A stretch of DNA of 64,000 nucleotides from CAZTAO01 sp964611645 (GTDB taxonomy: Bacteria > Armatimonadota > UBA5829): assembly GCA_964611645.1 (NCBI GenBank), contig CAZTAO010000005.1, positions 62,001 through 126,000 of the forward strand. Direction: 5' to 3'. This document shows positions 19,562 through 27,802 of the stretch, piece by piece. A program made the position numbers and the translations under genes. The notes beneath the pieces are model-generated. The model searched no databases, was not told the DNA's origin, and saw only the letters and a list, made by a program, of their open reading frames with translations. Within the stretch, counting starts at the first letter, position 1. Every line of letters begins with the position of its first letter.

Positions 19562-21490
19562 ATGAACAAACTAATCTACACAGCCCTAGTCCTAGTATCA
19601 GCAATCATATCCACCCAAGCACTCGCCGCAAGTCCTCCGGGTGCCGGGCCTGGCGGGCTGGTTCTTACTAGCCCCCAAATCACCAACCACGCGGATGCCA
19701 AGAAGCCAGGCTCGCTTGCGTGGGCCATTTCAAAGGCGGGGAAATCACGAGACGCTTCCATTGCGCTGATCGGACCTCATACATATACCATCGCCTCCAA
19801 CCTGACCGTGCCTGAGAATATCACGCTTCGAGTCCCTCGCGGGGCTGTGCTGAGCATCAAGCAGGGGGCCGCCCTTACCATCAACGGCGGGATTGAGGCC
19901 GGGGCGTATAGGGTGTTTTCGGGACAGGGGAAGGTGGCTGGGAATCCTCTGGTGGACTTTGTTCGGCCTCAGTGGTGGGGGCGGGACCGGGCGGCTTTGC
20001 AGGCTGCGTTGGCTTTTGGGAATGTGAACCTTGGCTCGGACACTTTTGTTGTGGACGGGGACTTGATGGTCGGCAGCGACACCCACATTTCCGGCGAGCC
20101 GGGCAGCGAGATCATCTGCACCCTCACCGGCAACCCGCACAACTACTACGGCCTCTTCAGGACACCCGACAAAGAGCAGGTCAAGAACGTCAGCGTGCGC
20201 GGGATCAAATTTACCAACACCGACGCCGTTGGGCTGTATGCGCTTGGAGTGATGGGCGGAGGAGAGAGCATCAGCTTCACCAACTGCGAGGCGGTGGGGA
20301 TGGGGTTGGTGTTTGCGAACAATGTGAAGAAGATTATTGTGGCGGACAGCACATGCCACACATCCACCCTCGACAAGCTCGACCTCTTCGATGACCACCA
20401 CCACGGAATCTACATTGGCGGAGTGGCAGAGGACGTAATAATCCGCAACAACACAGTCCTCGGGCGGCGGTGCCACGGGATAGCGGTTGTGTCTGAAGCG
20501 GTGTTCCCACCCACCAGCGCCGACCCCACTCGCGAGATGATCGGCAAGCGGATTCTCATTCAGGGGAACAACGTCGATTCCGGCACGACCAAGCCGACAG
20601 CCGGGGGGATATGGGTTTCGTGCGTGCAGGAGTGCCGTATTATCGGCAACCACATCGAGGACTACCAGGATGTCGGGATCGACTTCGAGGGATCGCGCAA
20701 CTGCATCGCCGACTCCAACGTGCTCATCGATAACAACAAAGGCCTGGCGCTGTTCGGCAACTGCAAGAACATCACCTTCTCCAACAACTCGGTATATATG
20801 ACCCGCGACAATGAACCCAGCGTCGGCTTCTTCAACACCTATCCCAACGGCTACAAGGACATAGTCGATACCCGCAACACCGATATCTTCGTCACCGGCA
20901 ACCTCTTCGACAACCAGGCGAAGCAGTTCAACGAGCAGCACGGCACCGGCGGGATACTGGTGGGCTGCGCGAAGCGTATATACTTCAAGAACAATGTCTT
21001 CATCAACTGCTTCTTCAAGACCCACTTCTGCGACGACCTGGAAGGCATCGAGGTGTCCAACAACTCCTTCACCAACGACTACCGCGACACGTCCTACGGT
21101 GCCCTCGCGCTGGCCATATCCCAGCGAAACAAAACAGCAAAAGGCCCGACCGTCAACTACACAATCACAGGCAACCGCTTCGCATCCACCAACGACTCCA
21201 AGTTGTCTGCCCCGATCAGCATAATGACTGTAGGCGGGCTTCCCGGCACGGCCCCGTGGTGCGACCTGAACTTCGTGGTCCGCGACAACATAGTCGAGCG
21301 GGAGTCACCAGGCAAGGCCTTCGAGTTCACAGACAACTACCAGAGCGACCATTTTATGGACATGGTTGTGACCGGAGTGATAAAGAACAACATCACAAAC
21401 GGCCCAATAGCCCTGAACGTCCCCAAAGACGGCGCGCGGAAGAAAGTTGATATTCGGCTGGATGGGAATGTGGAGAATGCGGGGAAGTAG
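19562..21490 (+). CDS. Secreted right-handed beta-helix protein
   Basis: 642 residues; ATG at 19562 after AAGGGAGAA. Signal peptide ending ALAAS. An N-terminal cap (ADAKKPGSLAWAISKAG; FVRPQWWG) like those of pectate-lyase-fold and tailspike proteins is followed by repeated coils: IIRNNTVLGRRCHGIAVV, GNHIEDYQDVGIDFEGSRNCIADSNVLIDNNKG, NITFSNNSV, EGIEVSNNSF, NYTITGNRF. Such proteins bind or cleave acidic polysaccharide; no catalytic residues can be assigned by eye. In this setting a pectin or arabinogalactan target is reasonable. Confidence 0.8.
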   Translation: MNKLIYTALVLVSAIISTQALAASPPGAGPGGLVLTSPQITNHADAKKPGSLAWAISKAGKSRDASIALIGPHTYTIASNLTVPENITLRVPRGAVLSIKQGAALTINGGIEAGAYRVFSGQGKVAGNPLVDFVRPQWWGRDRAALQAALAFGNVNLGSDTFVVDGDLMVGSDTHISGEPGSEIICTLTGNPHNYYGLFRTPDKEQVKNVSVRGIKFTNTDAVGLYALGVMGGGESISFTNCEAVGMGLVFANNVKKIIVADSTCHTSTLDKLDLFDDHHHGIYIGGVAEDVIIRNNTVLGRRCHGIAVVSEAVFPPTSADPTREMIGKRILIQGNNVDSGTTKPTAGGIWVSCVQECRIIGNHIEDYQDVGIDFEGSRNCIADSNVLIDNNKGLALFGNCKNITFSNNSVYMTRDNEPSVGFFNTYPNGYKDIVDTRNTDIFVTGNLFDNQAKQFNEQHGTGGILVGCAKRIYFKNNVFINCFFKTHFCDDLEGIEVSNNSFTNDYRDTSYGALALAISQRNKTAKGPTVNYTITGNRFASTNDSKLSAPISIMTVGGLPGTAPWCDLNFVVRDNIVERESPGKAFEFTDNYQSDHFMDMVVTGVIKNNITNGPIALNVPKDGARKKVDIRLDGNVENAGK

Positions 21491-21514
21491 GATCCGACTG
21501 CTCCACCTGGCGTA

Positions 21515-21579
21515 AGCTGCGGGAACTGACGGATGTGTGAATGTGATAGGTAGTGCAACCCGCCGTTCCCGCAGCATAG
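21515..21579 (-). repeat. 65-base palindromic element (CTATGCTGCGGGAAC family), copy A
   Basis: On the minus strand it runs from CTATGCTGCGGGAACGGC to CCGTCAGTTCCCGCAGCT, exactly 65 bases. The ends pair (GCTGCGGGAAC with GTTCCCGCAGC). Same length and ends as the copy at 29827-29891, with an unrelated middle. Confidence 0.85.
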
Positions 21580-21698
21580 CAACGTGCAGGTGCGCGATCG
21601 CAGATTATCCCTTCGCACCCGATCATGTGCTACGTTCCCTTTCGTGTTTTCCAGTTTTCGTGCTTTCGTGATGAGGTCCCTCGTCTCCGTCCCTTCCT

Positions 21699-21727
21699 TT
21701 GACAAACCGGCTCCCACGGGATAGTAT
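21699..21727 (+). promoter_or_regulatory. Promoter of the prepilin gene
   Basis: TTGACA at 21699-21704, 17-base spacer, TAGTAT at 21722-21727. Transcription would start about 55 bases before the ATG at 21792. Confidence 0.6.
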
Positions 21728-21791
21728 AAGTCTGGCAACGGGGACGCGTTGCGTGCAGTCGACTGACGCTGATAACAAAGGGGAGGCTCAG

Positions 21792-22460
21792 ATGAAGAAG
21801 TCAGGTTTCACACTCATAGAACTGCTGGTAGTGATAGCCATCATCGCGATTCTGGCGGCCATACTGTTCCCGGTATTTGCCAAGGCCCGAGAAAAGGCCA
21901 GGCAAACCCAGTGCTTGAGCAATATGAAGCAGCAGGGACTGGCGTTTGCGCAGTATATCCAGGACTACGACGGAACCTATCCGCCCACGTTGCGATGGAG
22001 TGCATCGGACTCGTCCTATTATCTGGCTGTCCCAAATCATTCGATCTACACCACCAACAACCACACCGTGCTGGAACCGTACATGAAGAATAAGCGGATA
22101 TGGGCGTGCCCATCGCTGAACACTATCTCCCAGCACTATGCGTACAACGGGTGGTACCTCGGCGGCGGGCTGGACACAACCAATGTATACATGACCATCG
22201 CGACCGATGCCCAGATCAAGTCCCCCACTCAGACTGTTGTGGTTGTGGAGTTCTGGACCTCGTGCAGGGCTGCCCCGCCGAGCTTGCCGCCGTCGGTGAA
22301 CTCGGAAGCCGATGGGCGATACTTCCCTACAGAAGCCGATTGGCGGCATAACGAGGGCATGAACGTCGCCTTCTGCGACGGCCACGCCAAGTGGTTCAAG
22401 AGCGGAAACGCCGACATCCTCAACACAGATGACAGAATGTGGAGTGGAAGAGGCTGGTAA
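21792..22460 (+). CDS. Type II secretion/type IV pilin-like prepilin with H-X9-DG motif
   Basis: 222 residues from the ATG at 21792 with GGGGAGG upstream. Prepilin peptidase site KSG/FTLIELLV, then the hydrophobic helix AIIAILAAILFPVFAKAREKAR. The C-terminus has H-N-E-G-M-N-V-A-F-C-D-G, the H-X9-DG motif of DUF1559-type pseudopilins, which are abundant in Planctomycetota, Lentisphaerota and Armatimonadota. The FPVFAKAREKARQTQCLSNMKQ form is the one familiar from Armatimonadota. The mature part has two cysteines (ACPSL, TSCRA). Presumably processed and assembled at the inner membrane; no secretion genes are nearby. Its place between a beta-helix protein and an SGNH esterase suggests surface display or secretion linked to glycan use, which is inferred. 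Confidence 0.9.
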   Translation: MKKSGFTLIELLVVIAIIAILAAILFPVFAKAREKARQTQCLSNMKQQGLAFAQYIQDYDGTYPPTLRWSASDSSYYLAVPNHSIYTTNNHTVLEPYMKNKRIWACPSLNTISQHYAYNGWYLGGGLDTTNVYMTIATDAQIKSPTQTVVVVEFWTSCRAAPPSLPPSVNSEADGRYFPTEADWRHNEGMNVAFCDGHAKWFKSGNADILNTDDRMWSGRGW

Positions 22461-22481
22461 AACAGAAAGAGGAGTAACAAG

Positions 22482-23687
22482 GTGAGAATAGCTGGTAAGT
22501 TTTTCAAGACGGCAATGATGGCCGTCGTTATGGTTGCGGCCACGGGGTCGTGTCTTTGGGCTGCGCCGTTCCTGAAATCGGGCGACCGGGTAGTGATATA
22601 TGGCGACAGCATCACCCAGCAGCAGATGTATTCCAGGTATCTGCAGCAGTACATTTACTGCCGTTACCCCGAGATGAAAGTGACATTCTTCAACGCTGGT
22701 TGGAGTGGCGACCGCGCAAACGGGGCCTTGGCCCGGCTGGAGCGCGACGTGCTGTTCCTCAAGCCGACTGTGGTGACGCTGTTCTTCGGAATGAACGACG
22801 GCAGTTATACTACACTCGACCAGGGCATAGTATCCACCTATCGCGACAACATGGAAAAGCTCATCCAGGCGCTTCTGGCAAAGAAGATCCGGGTGGTGGT
22901 GTATGCTCCAGGGTGCGTGGATTATGATAGGAGCGAGGGCCTGGCCAAAGTCAAATACAACGAAATGCTCCAGGCGCTGGGCGCGGCAGACCGCGAACTC
23001 GCGACGAAGTACAACCTGCCGTTTGTGGATGTATGCCGGGCGATGCTCAAGGTCCAGAATGCTGAGAAAGCCAAGGACCCCGCGTTCACAATGATCCCGG
23101 ACTCAGTCCACCCCGACGCGAAGGGGCAGATGGTAATGGCTGCGGCGATGCTGCAGGGCTTGGGCGCGGAGCCTATGCCCGCGCTGGGGGAGATCAACAT
23201 CGAGTCCGGCAAGGGCGATGGCCTGAGGCTTGTGAGCAAGAGCGCTGACAAGATAGTGCTGGAAACCACAAAGCCTGTCGTGGCTCCTTTCTGGTTTACT
23301 GACGAGTGCCAGGGGGTTATGGGAACCTCCGGCTTTCTCCTCGATATGGCGACACCAGCCCTGACAGTCAAAGGACTCACAGGCGCCTGGAAGATGACTA
23401 TCGACGGGGACGCTATCGGCGGATACGGCGGCGAATCACTCGCGGCGGGTGTGCAGATCACAGGGAAACACTCCTCCAGAGGCAAGCGCATTCACGATGT
23501 GGCGGCCGAAAAGGAGAGTGCGTACTTTACAGCATGGCGTGAGGAGCGGCTGGGATGGTTCAACAATGTCCCTGACAGGGATAAGCTGGCAAACAGCACC
23601 CTCGCCCTGGATAAAGCCTTCACCAGTCACATCTGGGACCTGGCAACCCCGCAAATCAGGACTATCGTGCTGGAGAAATCGGAGTAG
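22482..23687 (+). CDS. Secreted SGNH/GDSL hydrolase
   Basis: 401 residues from a GTG at 22482 with AGAGGAG upstream. Signal peptide MVAATGSCLWAAP region (residues 10-29). SGNH blocks: YGDSIT with Ser43, the Gly block NAGWSGDRA, FFGMND with Asn105, and DSVHPD (about residue 208) supplying Asp and His. The ~170 residues after the catalytic domain form a beta domain (VVAPFWFTDECQGVMGTSGFL). Likely a carbohydrate esterase removing acetyl groups. Ends at the bidirectional hairpin 23749-23783. Confidence 0.82.
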   Translation: MRIAGKFFKTAMMAVVMVAATGSCLWAAPFLKSGDRVVIYGDSITQQQMYSRYLQQYIYCRYPEMKVTFFNAGWSGDRANGALARLERDVLFLKPTVVTLFFGMNDGSYTTLDQGIVSTYRDNMEKLIQALLAKKIRVVVYAPGCVDYDRSEGLAKVKYNEMLQALGAADRELATKYNLPFVDVCRAMLKVQNAEKAKDPAFTMIPDSVHPDAKGQMVMAAAMLQGLGAEPMPALGEINIESGKGDGLRLVSKSADKIVLETTKPVVAPFWFTDECQGVMGTSGFLLDMATPALTVKGLTGAWKMTIDGDAIGGYGGESLAAGVQITGKHSSRGKRIHDVAAEKESAYFTAWREERLGWFNNVPDRDKLANSTLALDKAFTSHIWDLATPQIRTIVLEKSE

Positions 23688-23740
23688 AACCCCCGCAGGG
23701 GTTTCGTAGGTACGGCACGGGGATTTGTCCCCGTGCGTTA
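23688..23740. repeat. AACCCC/GGGGTTT plus GCACGGGGA/TCCCCGTGC double hairpin
   Basis: Two hairpins: AACCCCCGCAGGGGTTT at 23688-23704 and GCACGGGGATTTGTCCCCGTGC around 23715-23736. A diverged copy with the same order lies at 25612-25659. Confidence 0.65.
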
Positions 23741-23748
23741 AGTGAGAA

Positions 23749-23783
23749 AAAGGGCCTCTCCCGACAAATGGGAGAGGCCCTTT
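23749..23783. terminator. Bidirectional terminator between convergent genes
   Basis: Perfect 14-bp inverted repeat, AAAGGGCCTCTCCC and GGGAGAGGCCCTTT, with a 7-base loop and A/T tracts on both sides. It separates the SGNH gene from the leftward sialidase-like gene. Confidence 0.8.
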
Positions 23784-23796
23784 CTGAGTCTGATTG

Positions 23797-25452
23797 CTAC
23801 TTGTTCACCACGATGGGGAAGATGTCCTTGTCGGTGACCCTTATCAACTGCGCGTTGAGAGGGTCGTGCCTGTCCGATGTCCAACCCATGTATGTGCACA
23901 GGACCACGTTCGGCTCGACTTCGGTCATTGTGCCCATTGCCCATGTGGGGTAGTCGATGATGGTTCCCGCGTCCCAGTTGAGGCCGAAGTCCCGGCTGGC
24001 GTTGATGGAGTAGCACGGTGTCCTGTGGCCCACAAGCACGGTGCCATTCTGGGTCTTGATCATAGACTGTGCATAGCCGGGGAATGTGGTGCGGGCAGCC
24101 CTGTCCCAGCTTTCGCCGGCGTTATACGACCAGCATTGCCACATCCCGGGGCTGTAGACCGGGCGAACCACTACCATAATCTTGTTGCCGTCGGCTACAC
24201 CGGTAGGCTCGGTAAGGTCGAGGGAGCCGGGGATTGTGCCATCGGGCACGCCTGCCCAATGCGGGCGGTCGAGGTCAACGGGGGCAGACCAGCTCTTGCC
24301 GCCATCTGTGCTTCGGATCGAGTAAGCCTTGCAGTGGATCGCTCCCCACGAAACGACATGGGCGTAGACCGTGTCCTCAGTGGCTCCGCCGAGCATGAAG
24401 CGTATCATTGTGCCGTCGTCGGTCTCGAGGATCGGACCGTATGGGGTAAGGCTCTTGGGCAGTGTCGGCCACGGCCCGGCAACCTCTGATGGGACCGGGT
24501 CTGTCCAGGTCACGCCATTGTCAGTCGATTCGGACATCGCTATCTCCGGCATCGCCTTCTCTGTGACGGCCTGGCTGCGATAGATCATCGCTATCAGGCG
24601 GCCCTTCTTGGTGCGGTACATCGTGTTGCCGTAGTCGTTGAGCCCGCCCAGCTTGGCTGGCAGGGCTTCCACCGCGCCCCAGGTTCTGCCCTTGTCTTTG
24701 GATCGGACAAGCTTGTCGCCGCCCGCTATGAGGATATCGCCATTGGGCGCAACGCAGGCCGTGGGCATCATCGTGCTGTCCAGGCCGACAGTGAATGTGT
24801 GGGTAGGAACCTTGAGATTGCGGTCCCACTTCGGGGGCCTGACTGTCCCGCCGGTTACCTTGATGTTGCGGAATGAATACCAGCCGTAGCCGGCCATTCC
24901 AACGCAGCCTCGCTTGTAGCTTTTGTCGGTTACGCTGAGAGCAAAATGGCCATCGACCCACACGTCGATCTTGGGGCCCTTCGCGACTACTTTGACGTGG
25001 AACCAGCGTTCGGTTTCGCTGGGGACGCCCGGGACCCAGACCATTCCCATATTGCGGGTATAGCCGTCGCCGTTGACCTTGGCTACCGCTGCCCAGAAGT
25101 GTCCGGCTCGAAGCTGCTGACCGCCCCACGGGAAGTGGACGAAGTAGTAGTGGTTGGTATCCTGGGCTCGCAGGATCAGCCCTGCATCGCCCTGGCCGTT
25201 CTCGCGGTAGTTGCCGTTGACGTCGAACTCGACCGTCATATCGCCGAATCCTGTCGGAGTGTAGAATGCGCGGCTGTGGAGGTTTCGCTGATCGGGTGGG
25301 TTGATCACGCCATCCTTCTGGGTCCACGGGCCGCTGGTGAATGCCCAGTCTTTGCCGTCTCCGAGGTTGATATCGGTAACCTTGTCAGCCGCGAGTGCCG
25401 CGGTAGACATAATGAGCGCTGCCAACAGCGCCAGCACAATGATCCTGACCAT
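23797..25452 (-). CDS. Secreted protein: LamG/DUF1080-like domain plus sialidase-fold propeller
   Basis: 551 residues from the ATG at 25452; GAGGAGA lies seven bases upstream, overlapping an in-frame GTG at 25467 that is a poorer start. Signal peptide IIVLALLAALIMSTAALAA. Residues about 25-200 form a concanavalin-like domain (FVHFPWGGQQLRAGHFWAAV, WFHVKVVAKGPKIDVWVDG) as in DUF1080/LamG proteins. The rest is a six-bladed propeller with Asp-box-like blades: SKDKGRTW, STDNGVTW, STDGGKSW, YNAGESW. The sialidase Arg triad and Tyr/Glu pair cannot be confirmed by eye, so exo-sialidase activity is not claimed. Has its own TATAAT promoter (25511-25541). Confidence 0.78.
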   Translation of the reverse strand: MVRIIVLALLAALIMSTAALAADKVTDINLGDGKDWAFTSGPWTQKDGVINPPDQRNLHSRAFYTPTGFGDMTVEFDVNGNYRENGQGDAGLILRAQDTNHYYFVHFPWGGQQLRAGHFWAAVAKVNGDGYTRNMGMVWVPGVPSETERWFHVKVVAKGPKIDVWVDGHFALSVTDKSYKRGCVGMAGYGWYSFRNIKVTGGTVRPPKWDRNLKVPTHTFTVGLDSTMMPTACVAPNGDILIAGGDKLVRSKDKGRTWGAVEALPAKLGGLNDYGNTMYRTKKGRLIAMIYRSQAVTEKAMPEIAMSESTDNGVTWTDPVPSEVAGPWPTLPKSLTPYGPILETDDGTMIRFMLGGATEDTVYAHVVSWGAIHCKAYSIRSTDGGKSWSAPVDLDRPHWAGVPDGTIPGSLDLTEPTGVADGNKIMVVVRPVYSPGMWQCWSYNAGESWDRAARTTFPGYAQSMIKTQNGTVLVGHRTPCYSINASRDFGLNWDAGTIIDYPTWAMGTMTEVEPNVVLCTYMGWTSDRHDPLNAQLIRVTDKDIFPIVVNK

Positions 25453-25510
25453 TAGGCTTCTCCTCACAAGTTGTTGTCAACGAAATGGGTTCTTTGTCGA
25501 CACCATGATT

Positions 25511-25541
25511 ATTATACGAGTATTGTGAGGGTAGGAGTCAA
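25511..25541 (-). promoter_or_regulatory. Promoter of the sialidase-fold gene
   Basis: On the minus strand: TTGACT (25541-25536), 19-base spacer, perfect TATAAT (25516-25511), about 60 bases before the ATG at 25452. The spacer is longer than ideal. Confidence 0.5.
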
Positions 25542-25611
25542 GTTGGGTGATGGGTGTCGGGTGTTGGGTCGGAAACCACAGATGACGCAGATGGCTACAG
25601 ATAGGGGACCT

Positions 25612-25659
25612 AACCCCGGAGGGGTTTAGTAATTGCAGCACGGTGATTCATCGCTGTGC
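25612..25659. repeat. AACCCC/GGGGTTT double hairpin, diverged copy
   Basis: AACCCCGGAGGGGTTT at 25612-25627 and an imperfect GCACGGTGA...TCGCTGTGC hairpin at 25638-25659, matching the layout of 23688-23740. Confidence 0.55.
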
Positions 25660-25675
25660 AAGTGGGTGAGGAAGT

Positions 25676-25709
25676 GTCTGGGTGGCGATTCGGAAATCAC
25701 CACCCAGAC
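25676..25709 (-). terminator. Terminator hairpin after the second sialidase-fold gene
   Basis: 10-bp inverted repeat GTCTGGGTGG and CCACCCAGAC with a 14-base loop, 10 bases beyond the stop at 25720. No long T tract, so factor-independent strength is uncertain. Confidence 0.5.
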
Positions 25710-25719
25710 GTGGTAGCCC

Positions 25720-27693
25720 CTACTTCACCTCAATCTCGTAAGTAACCTGGCCCTCGTAGCCGACGCCCGTCGGCGGGACAGCCCAGGAGGCTCGGCCCTG
25801 GTATCTGTAGAGTGTGACCAGAATATGACCGGTCTCCGTGTCTTCCATAAAGCTGAAGTTGGAAAGCTGCATGTCGGAGCCGTCGCCGTAGCCTCGGTCG
25901 TCGATTATGGTTACGGTATCAGCCTTCAGGCCAAGCTTCTTCTCGTCGAGTTCCGCGATCACCAGCGGATACCTGGGCGAACCACCTCTGGGGCGGGTTC
26001 GGCTGATGTTGCCTATCCAGTAGGCTTTGCCTGTGCGAGAGCTTCGGATGAACATTGCCTGAGAGGTTGGGGACCAGAACCTTCCGCCATCGCTGAACGT
26101 AAACGGGACCAGCTTCGACCATGTCTTGCCGTAATCTTTGGACTGCGTCATCCACTTCCAGCACGGCACCTTGCCGGTTCTGTCTCCCTCATTACCGCCT
26201 CGGATGGCCATAAGCAGATGCCCTGGCTTGTCCTTGAGTTCGATCACTCCGGACTCGCTCAGCCCGCCTTTGGACTGGTCCGGCGGCAGGAAGATGGGGT
26301 CTGTGACATCCCAGTCGACATCGTTCTTTGCGTTGTTCCAGGTGCCTATGAGGCCGAAGACGTTGGAGTTGCAGGGGAGGTTATCGGGGTTGTAGAACTT
26401 GCCATCCTTGTCCAGCGGCGCGTAGTAACAGGGCAGGAATATCTGGCCATTGGTCATCTTTACCATATAGGGCTGAAGCGTGGCGAAGACGAAACCGTTT
26501 TTGCCGATGTGGACGTACCGGTTGGGGTGCTGGGCGGAATACTGTGCCCCGCGCTGGATCAGCGGCCGCTCCTTGTCGTAGGTCTTGCCGCCATCAGTCG
26601 ATACGCAGTACCACATCTTGTAGTCCAAGAAGCCGGTGGCGGTGTCGCCGATTCCTCGGGTAATATGCAGCATCGCAACCACGCGGCGGTCATCGAGCTT
26701 GACCGGGAATGTGTCGCGGTAGAAGTTCTGCAGAGTCGGGCCGTCAGTGTCAGGGTACTTGTACTCGCTTACCTGAAGCTGTTGGGCCTTGGAAGCATTG
26801 AACGCGTTCCAAAGGACAACTTCCCGGGGCAGCGACTTGTCGAAGCGTTCGCGCCCAGTCACTCGAGGCAGCACTTTGATGTTGGCGTATGGCGCGTGCC
26901 TGAAAGCCTTCATCGGGTCTACTTTTTCGTCAGGCGAGGAGCTTTCGACTCCGATGGGCAAGGTCTCAGTCGATGGGTTCCAGTTGTTGCTCTCGGGAGA
27001 GAACGCGCCGTTGGTGGTGACCGCGAAGTAGTCCCACGCGCAGTGGATGGAGTGAGGCTGCTGGCCTCCGGCAATCGGGCCAAGAATGAACCTCTCAGGC
27101 CCTGTCTCCAGCTTCAGACTGCCGAGCGGGTAGGGGCCGCCGGCGAGCTTTCTGTCGACGTAAATCCGGACCTCGTGCGCCTTGACAGTCATCCGTACCT
27201 GGCGGAAGCTGCCTGTCATATCCACGGGAATCGGCGTCTCATTGCGATCCCCATTTCCTACCAGCAGAGACTTGTTATTGGCGTCGTAGCACAGATACAA
27301 AAGCCCAATATAGCCGGATTTCTTGGAGTTCCACCGGGCATACATAACGGTCTCATAAGTAGGGTGGGGGGCGATGCCGGAGATGTGCTTGAAAGCGGTC
27401 TCCACGCTCCAATTGGTGTCGTCATCTATCTCCAAGCCCGCCGTGAACATCTCGAACCGCGCCTCGGTATTGTTGGCGTTGGTGGTCTTGTAATGGAGCG
27501 CTCCATCCACCACAGCCCAAGAACCAGGGGCGTCCGGCGAGACTGTGTTAATGTCCCAAAGGAACGGCTTGTGGTCATTAGCCCCAGGGTCGGTGTTGAA
27601 AGGGTCGGTGATACGAGCCGCCTGAGCGCACGCCGCGCATACCCACAACAGGGCGAGTGCGATGATGACTAGTCTGATGATGGTTACTTTCAT
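25720..27693 (-). CDS. Secreted LamG-like plus sialidase-fold protein, paralogue 1
   Basis: 657 residues from the ATG at 27693 with AAAGGA upstream; a longer in-frame start at 27786 lacks a ribosome binding site and reads through a repeat. Signal peptide IIRLVIIALALLWVCAACAQA. Residues 30-210 form a concanavalin-like sandwich (DNAYFAV-type end: CAWDYFAVTTNGAFSP). The propeller part has STDGGKTYDKERPLIQRGAQYSAQHPN, KPGHLLMAIRGG, SKDYGKTWSKLVPF and RFWSPTSQAMFIRSSRTGK. Very similar to the next gene at 27803-29749, so a tandem duplication. Function on sialic acid is not established; a related exo-acting propeller enzyme is as likely. Confidence 0.78.
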   Translation of the reverse strand: MKVTIIRLVIIALALLWVCAACAQAARITDPFNTDPGANDHKPFLWDINTVSPDAPGSWAVVDGALHYKTTNANNTEARFEMFTAGLEIDDDTNWSVETAFKHISGIAPHPTYETVMYARWNSKKSGYIGLLYLCYDANNKSLLVGNGDRNETPIPVDMTGSFRQVRMTVKAHEVRIYVDRKLAGGPYPLGSLKLETGPERFILGPIAGGQQPHSIHCAWDYFAVTTNGAFSPESNNWNPSTETLPIGVESSSPDEKVDPMKAFRHAPYANIKVLPRVTGRERFDKSLPREVVLWNAFNASKAQQLQVSEYKYPDTDGPTLQNFYRDTFPVKLDDRRVVAMLHITRGIGDTATGFLDYKMWYCVSTDGGKTYDKERPLIQRGAQYSAQHPNRYVHIGKNGFVFATLQPYMVKMTNGQIFLPCYYAPLDKDGKFYNPDNLPCNSNVFGLIGTWNNAKNDVDWDVTDPIFLPPDQSKGGLSESGVIELKDKPGHLLMAIRGGNEGDRTGKVPCWKWMTQSKDYGKTWSKLVPFTFSDGGRFWSPTSQAMFIRSSRTGKAYWIGNISRTRPRGGSPRYPLVIAELDEKKLGLKADTVTIIDDRGYGDGSDMQLSNFSFMEDTETGHILVTLYRYQGRASWAVPPTGVGYEGQVTYEIEVK

Positions 27694-27719
27694 TATATTC
27701 CTTTGCTGCCTGATAATCG

Positions 27720-27770
27720 CCCGGAGTTGAAACACCGGGCTTGCGCCACAAAGCCCGCGCAAGCGGGCTG
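27720..27770. repeat. Double hairpin between the paralogous genes
   Basis: CCCGG...CCGGG at 27720-27739 and AGCCCGC-GCAA-GCGGGCT at 27752-27769. The second is a stable GCAA tetraloop hairpin. It resembles a widespread bacterial intergenic hairpin element and may stabilise or end transcripts. Confidence 0.6.
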
Positions 27771-27802
27771 CGTGTGCAGTCGTCACTCCCCCTGGAATGT
27801 GA

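Larger units (their letters stand above)
21491..21791. other. Intergenic region: one repeat and a promoter
   Basis: No gene seen. Holds the 65-base palindromic element at 21515-21579 and the prepilin promoter at 21699-21727; the stretch between them shows nothing recognisable. Confidence 0.6.

Noticed and set aside
25825..27672. Long plus-strand open frame of 615 codons
   Set aside because: Antisense shadow of the sialidase-fold paralogue; composition (His, Arg, Val rich) is typical of a reversed GC-rich gene.
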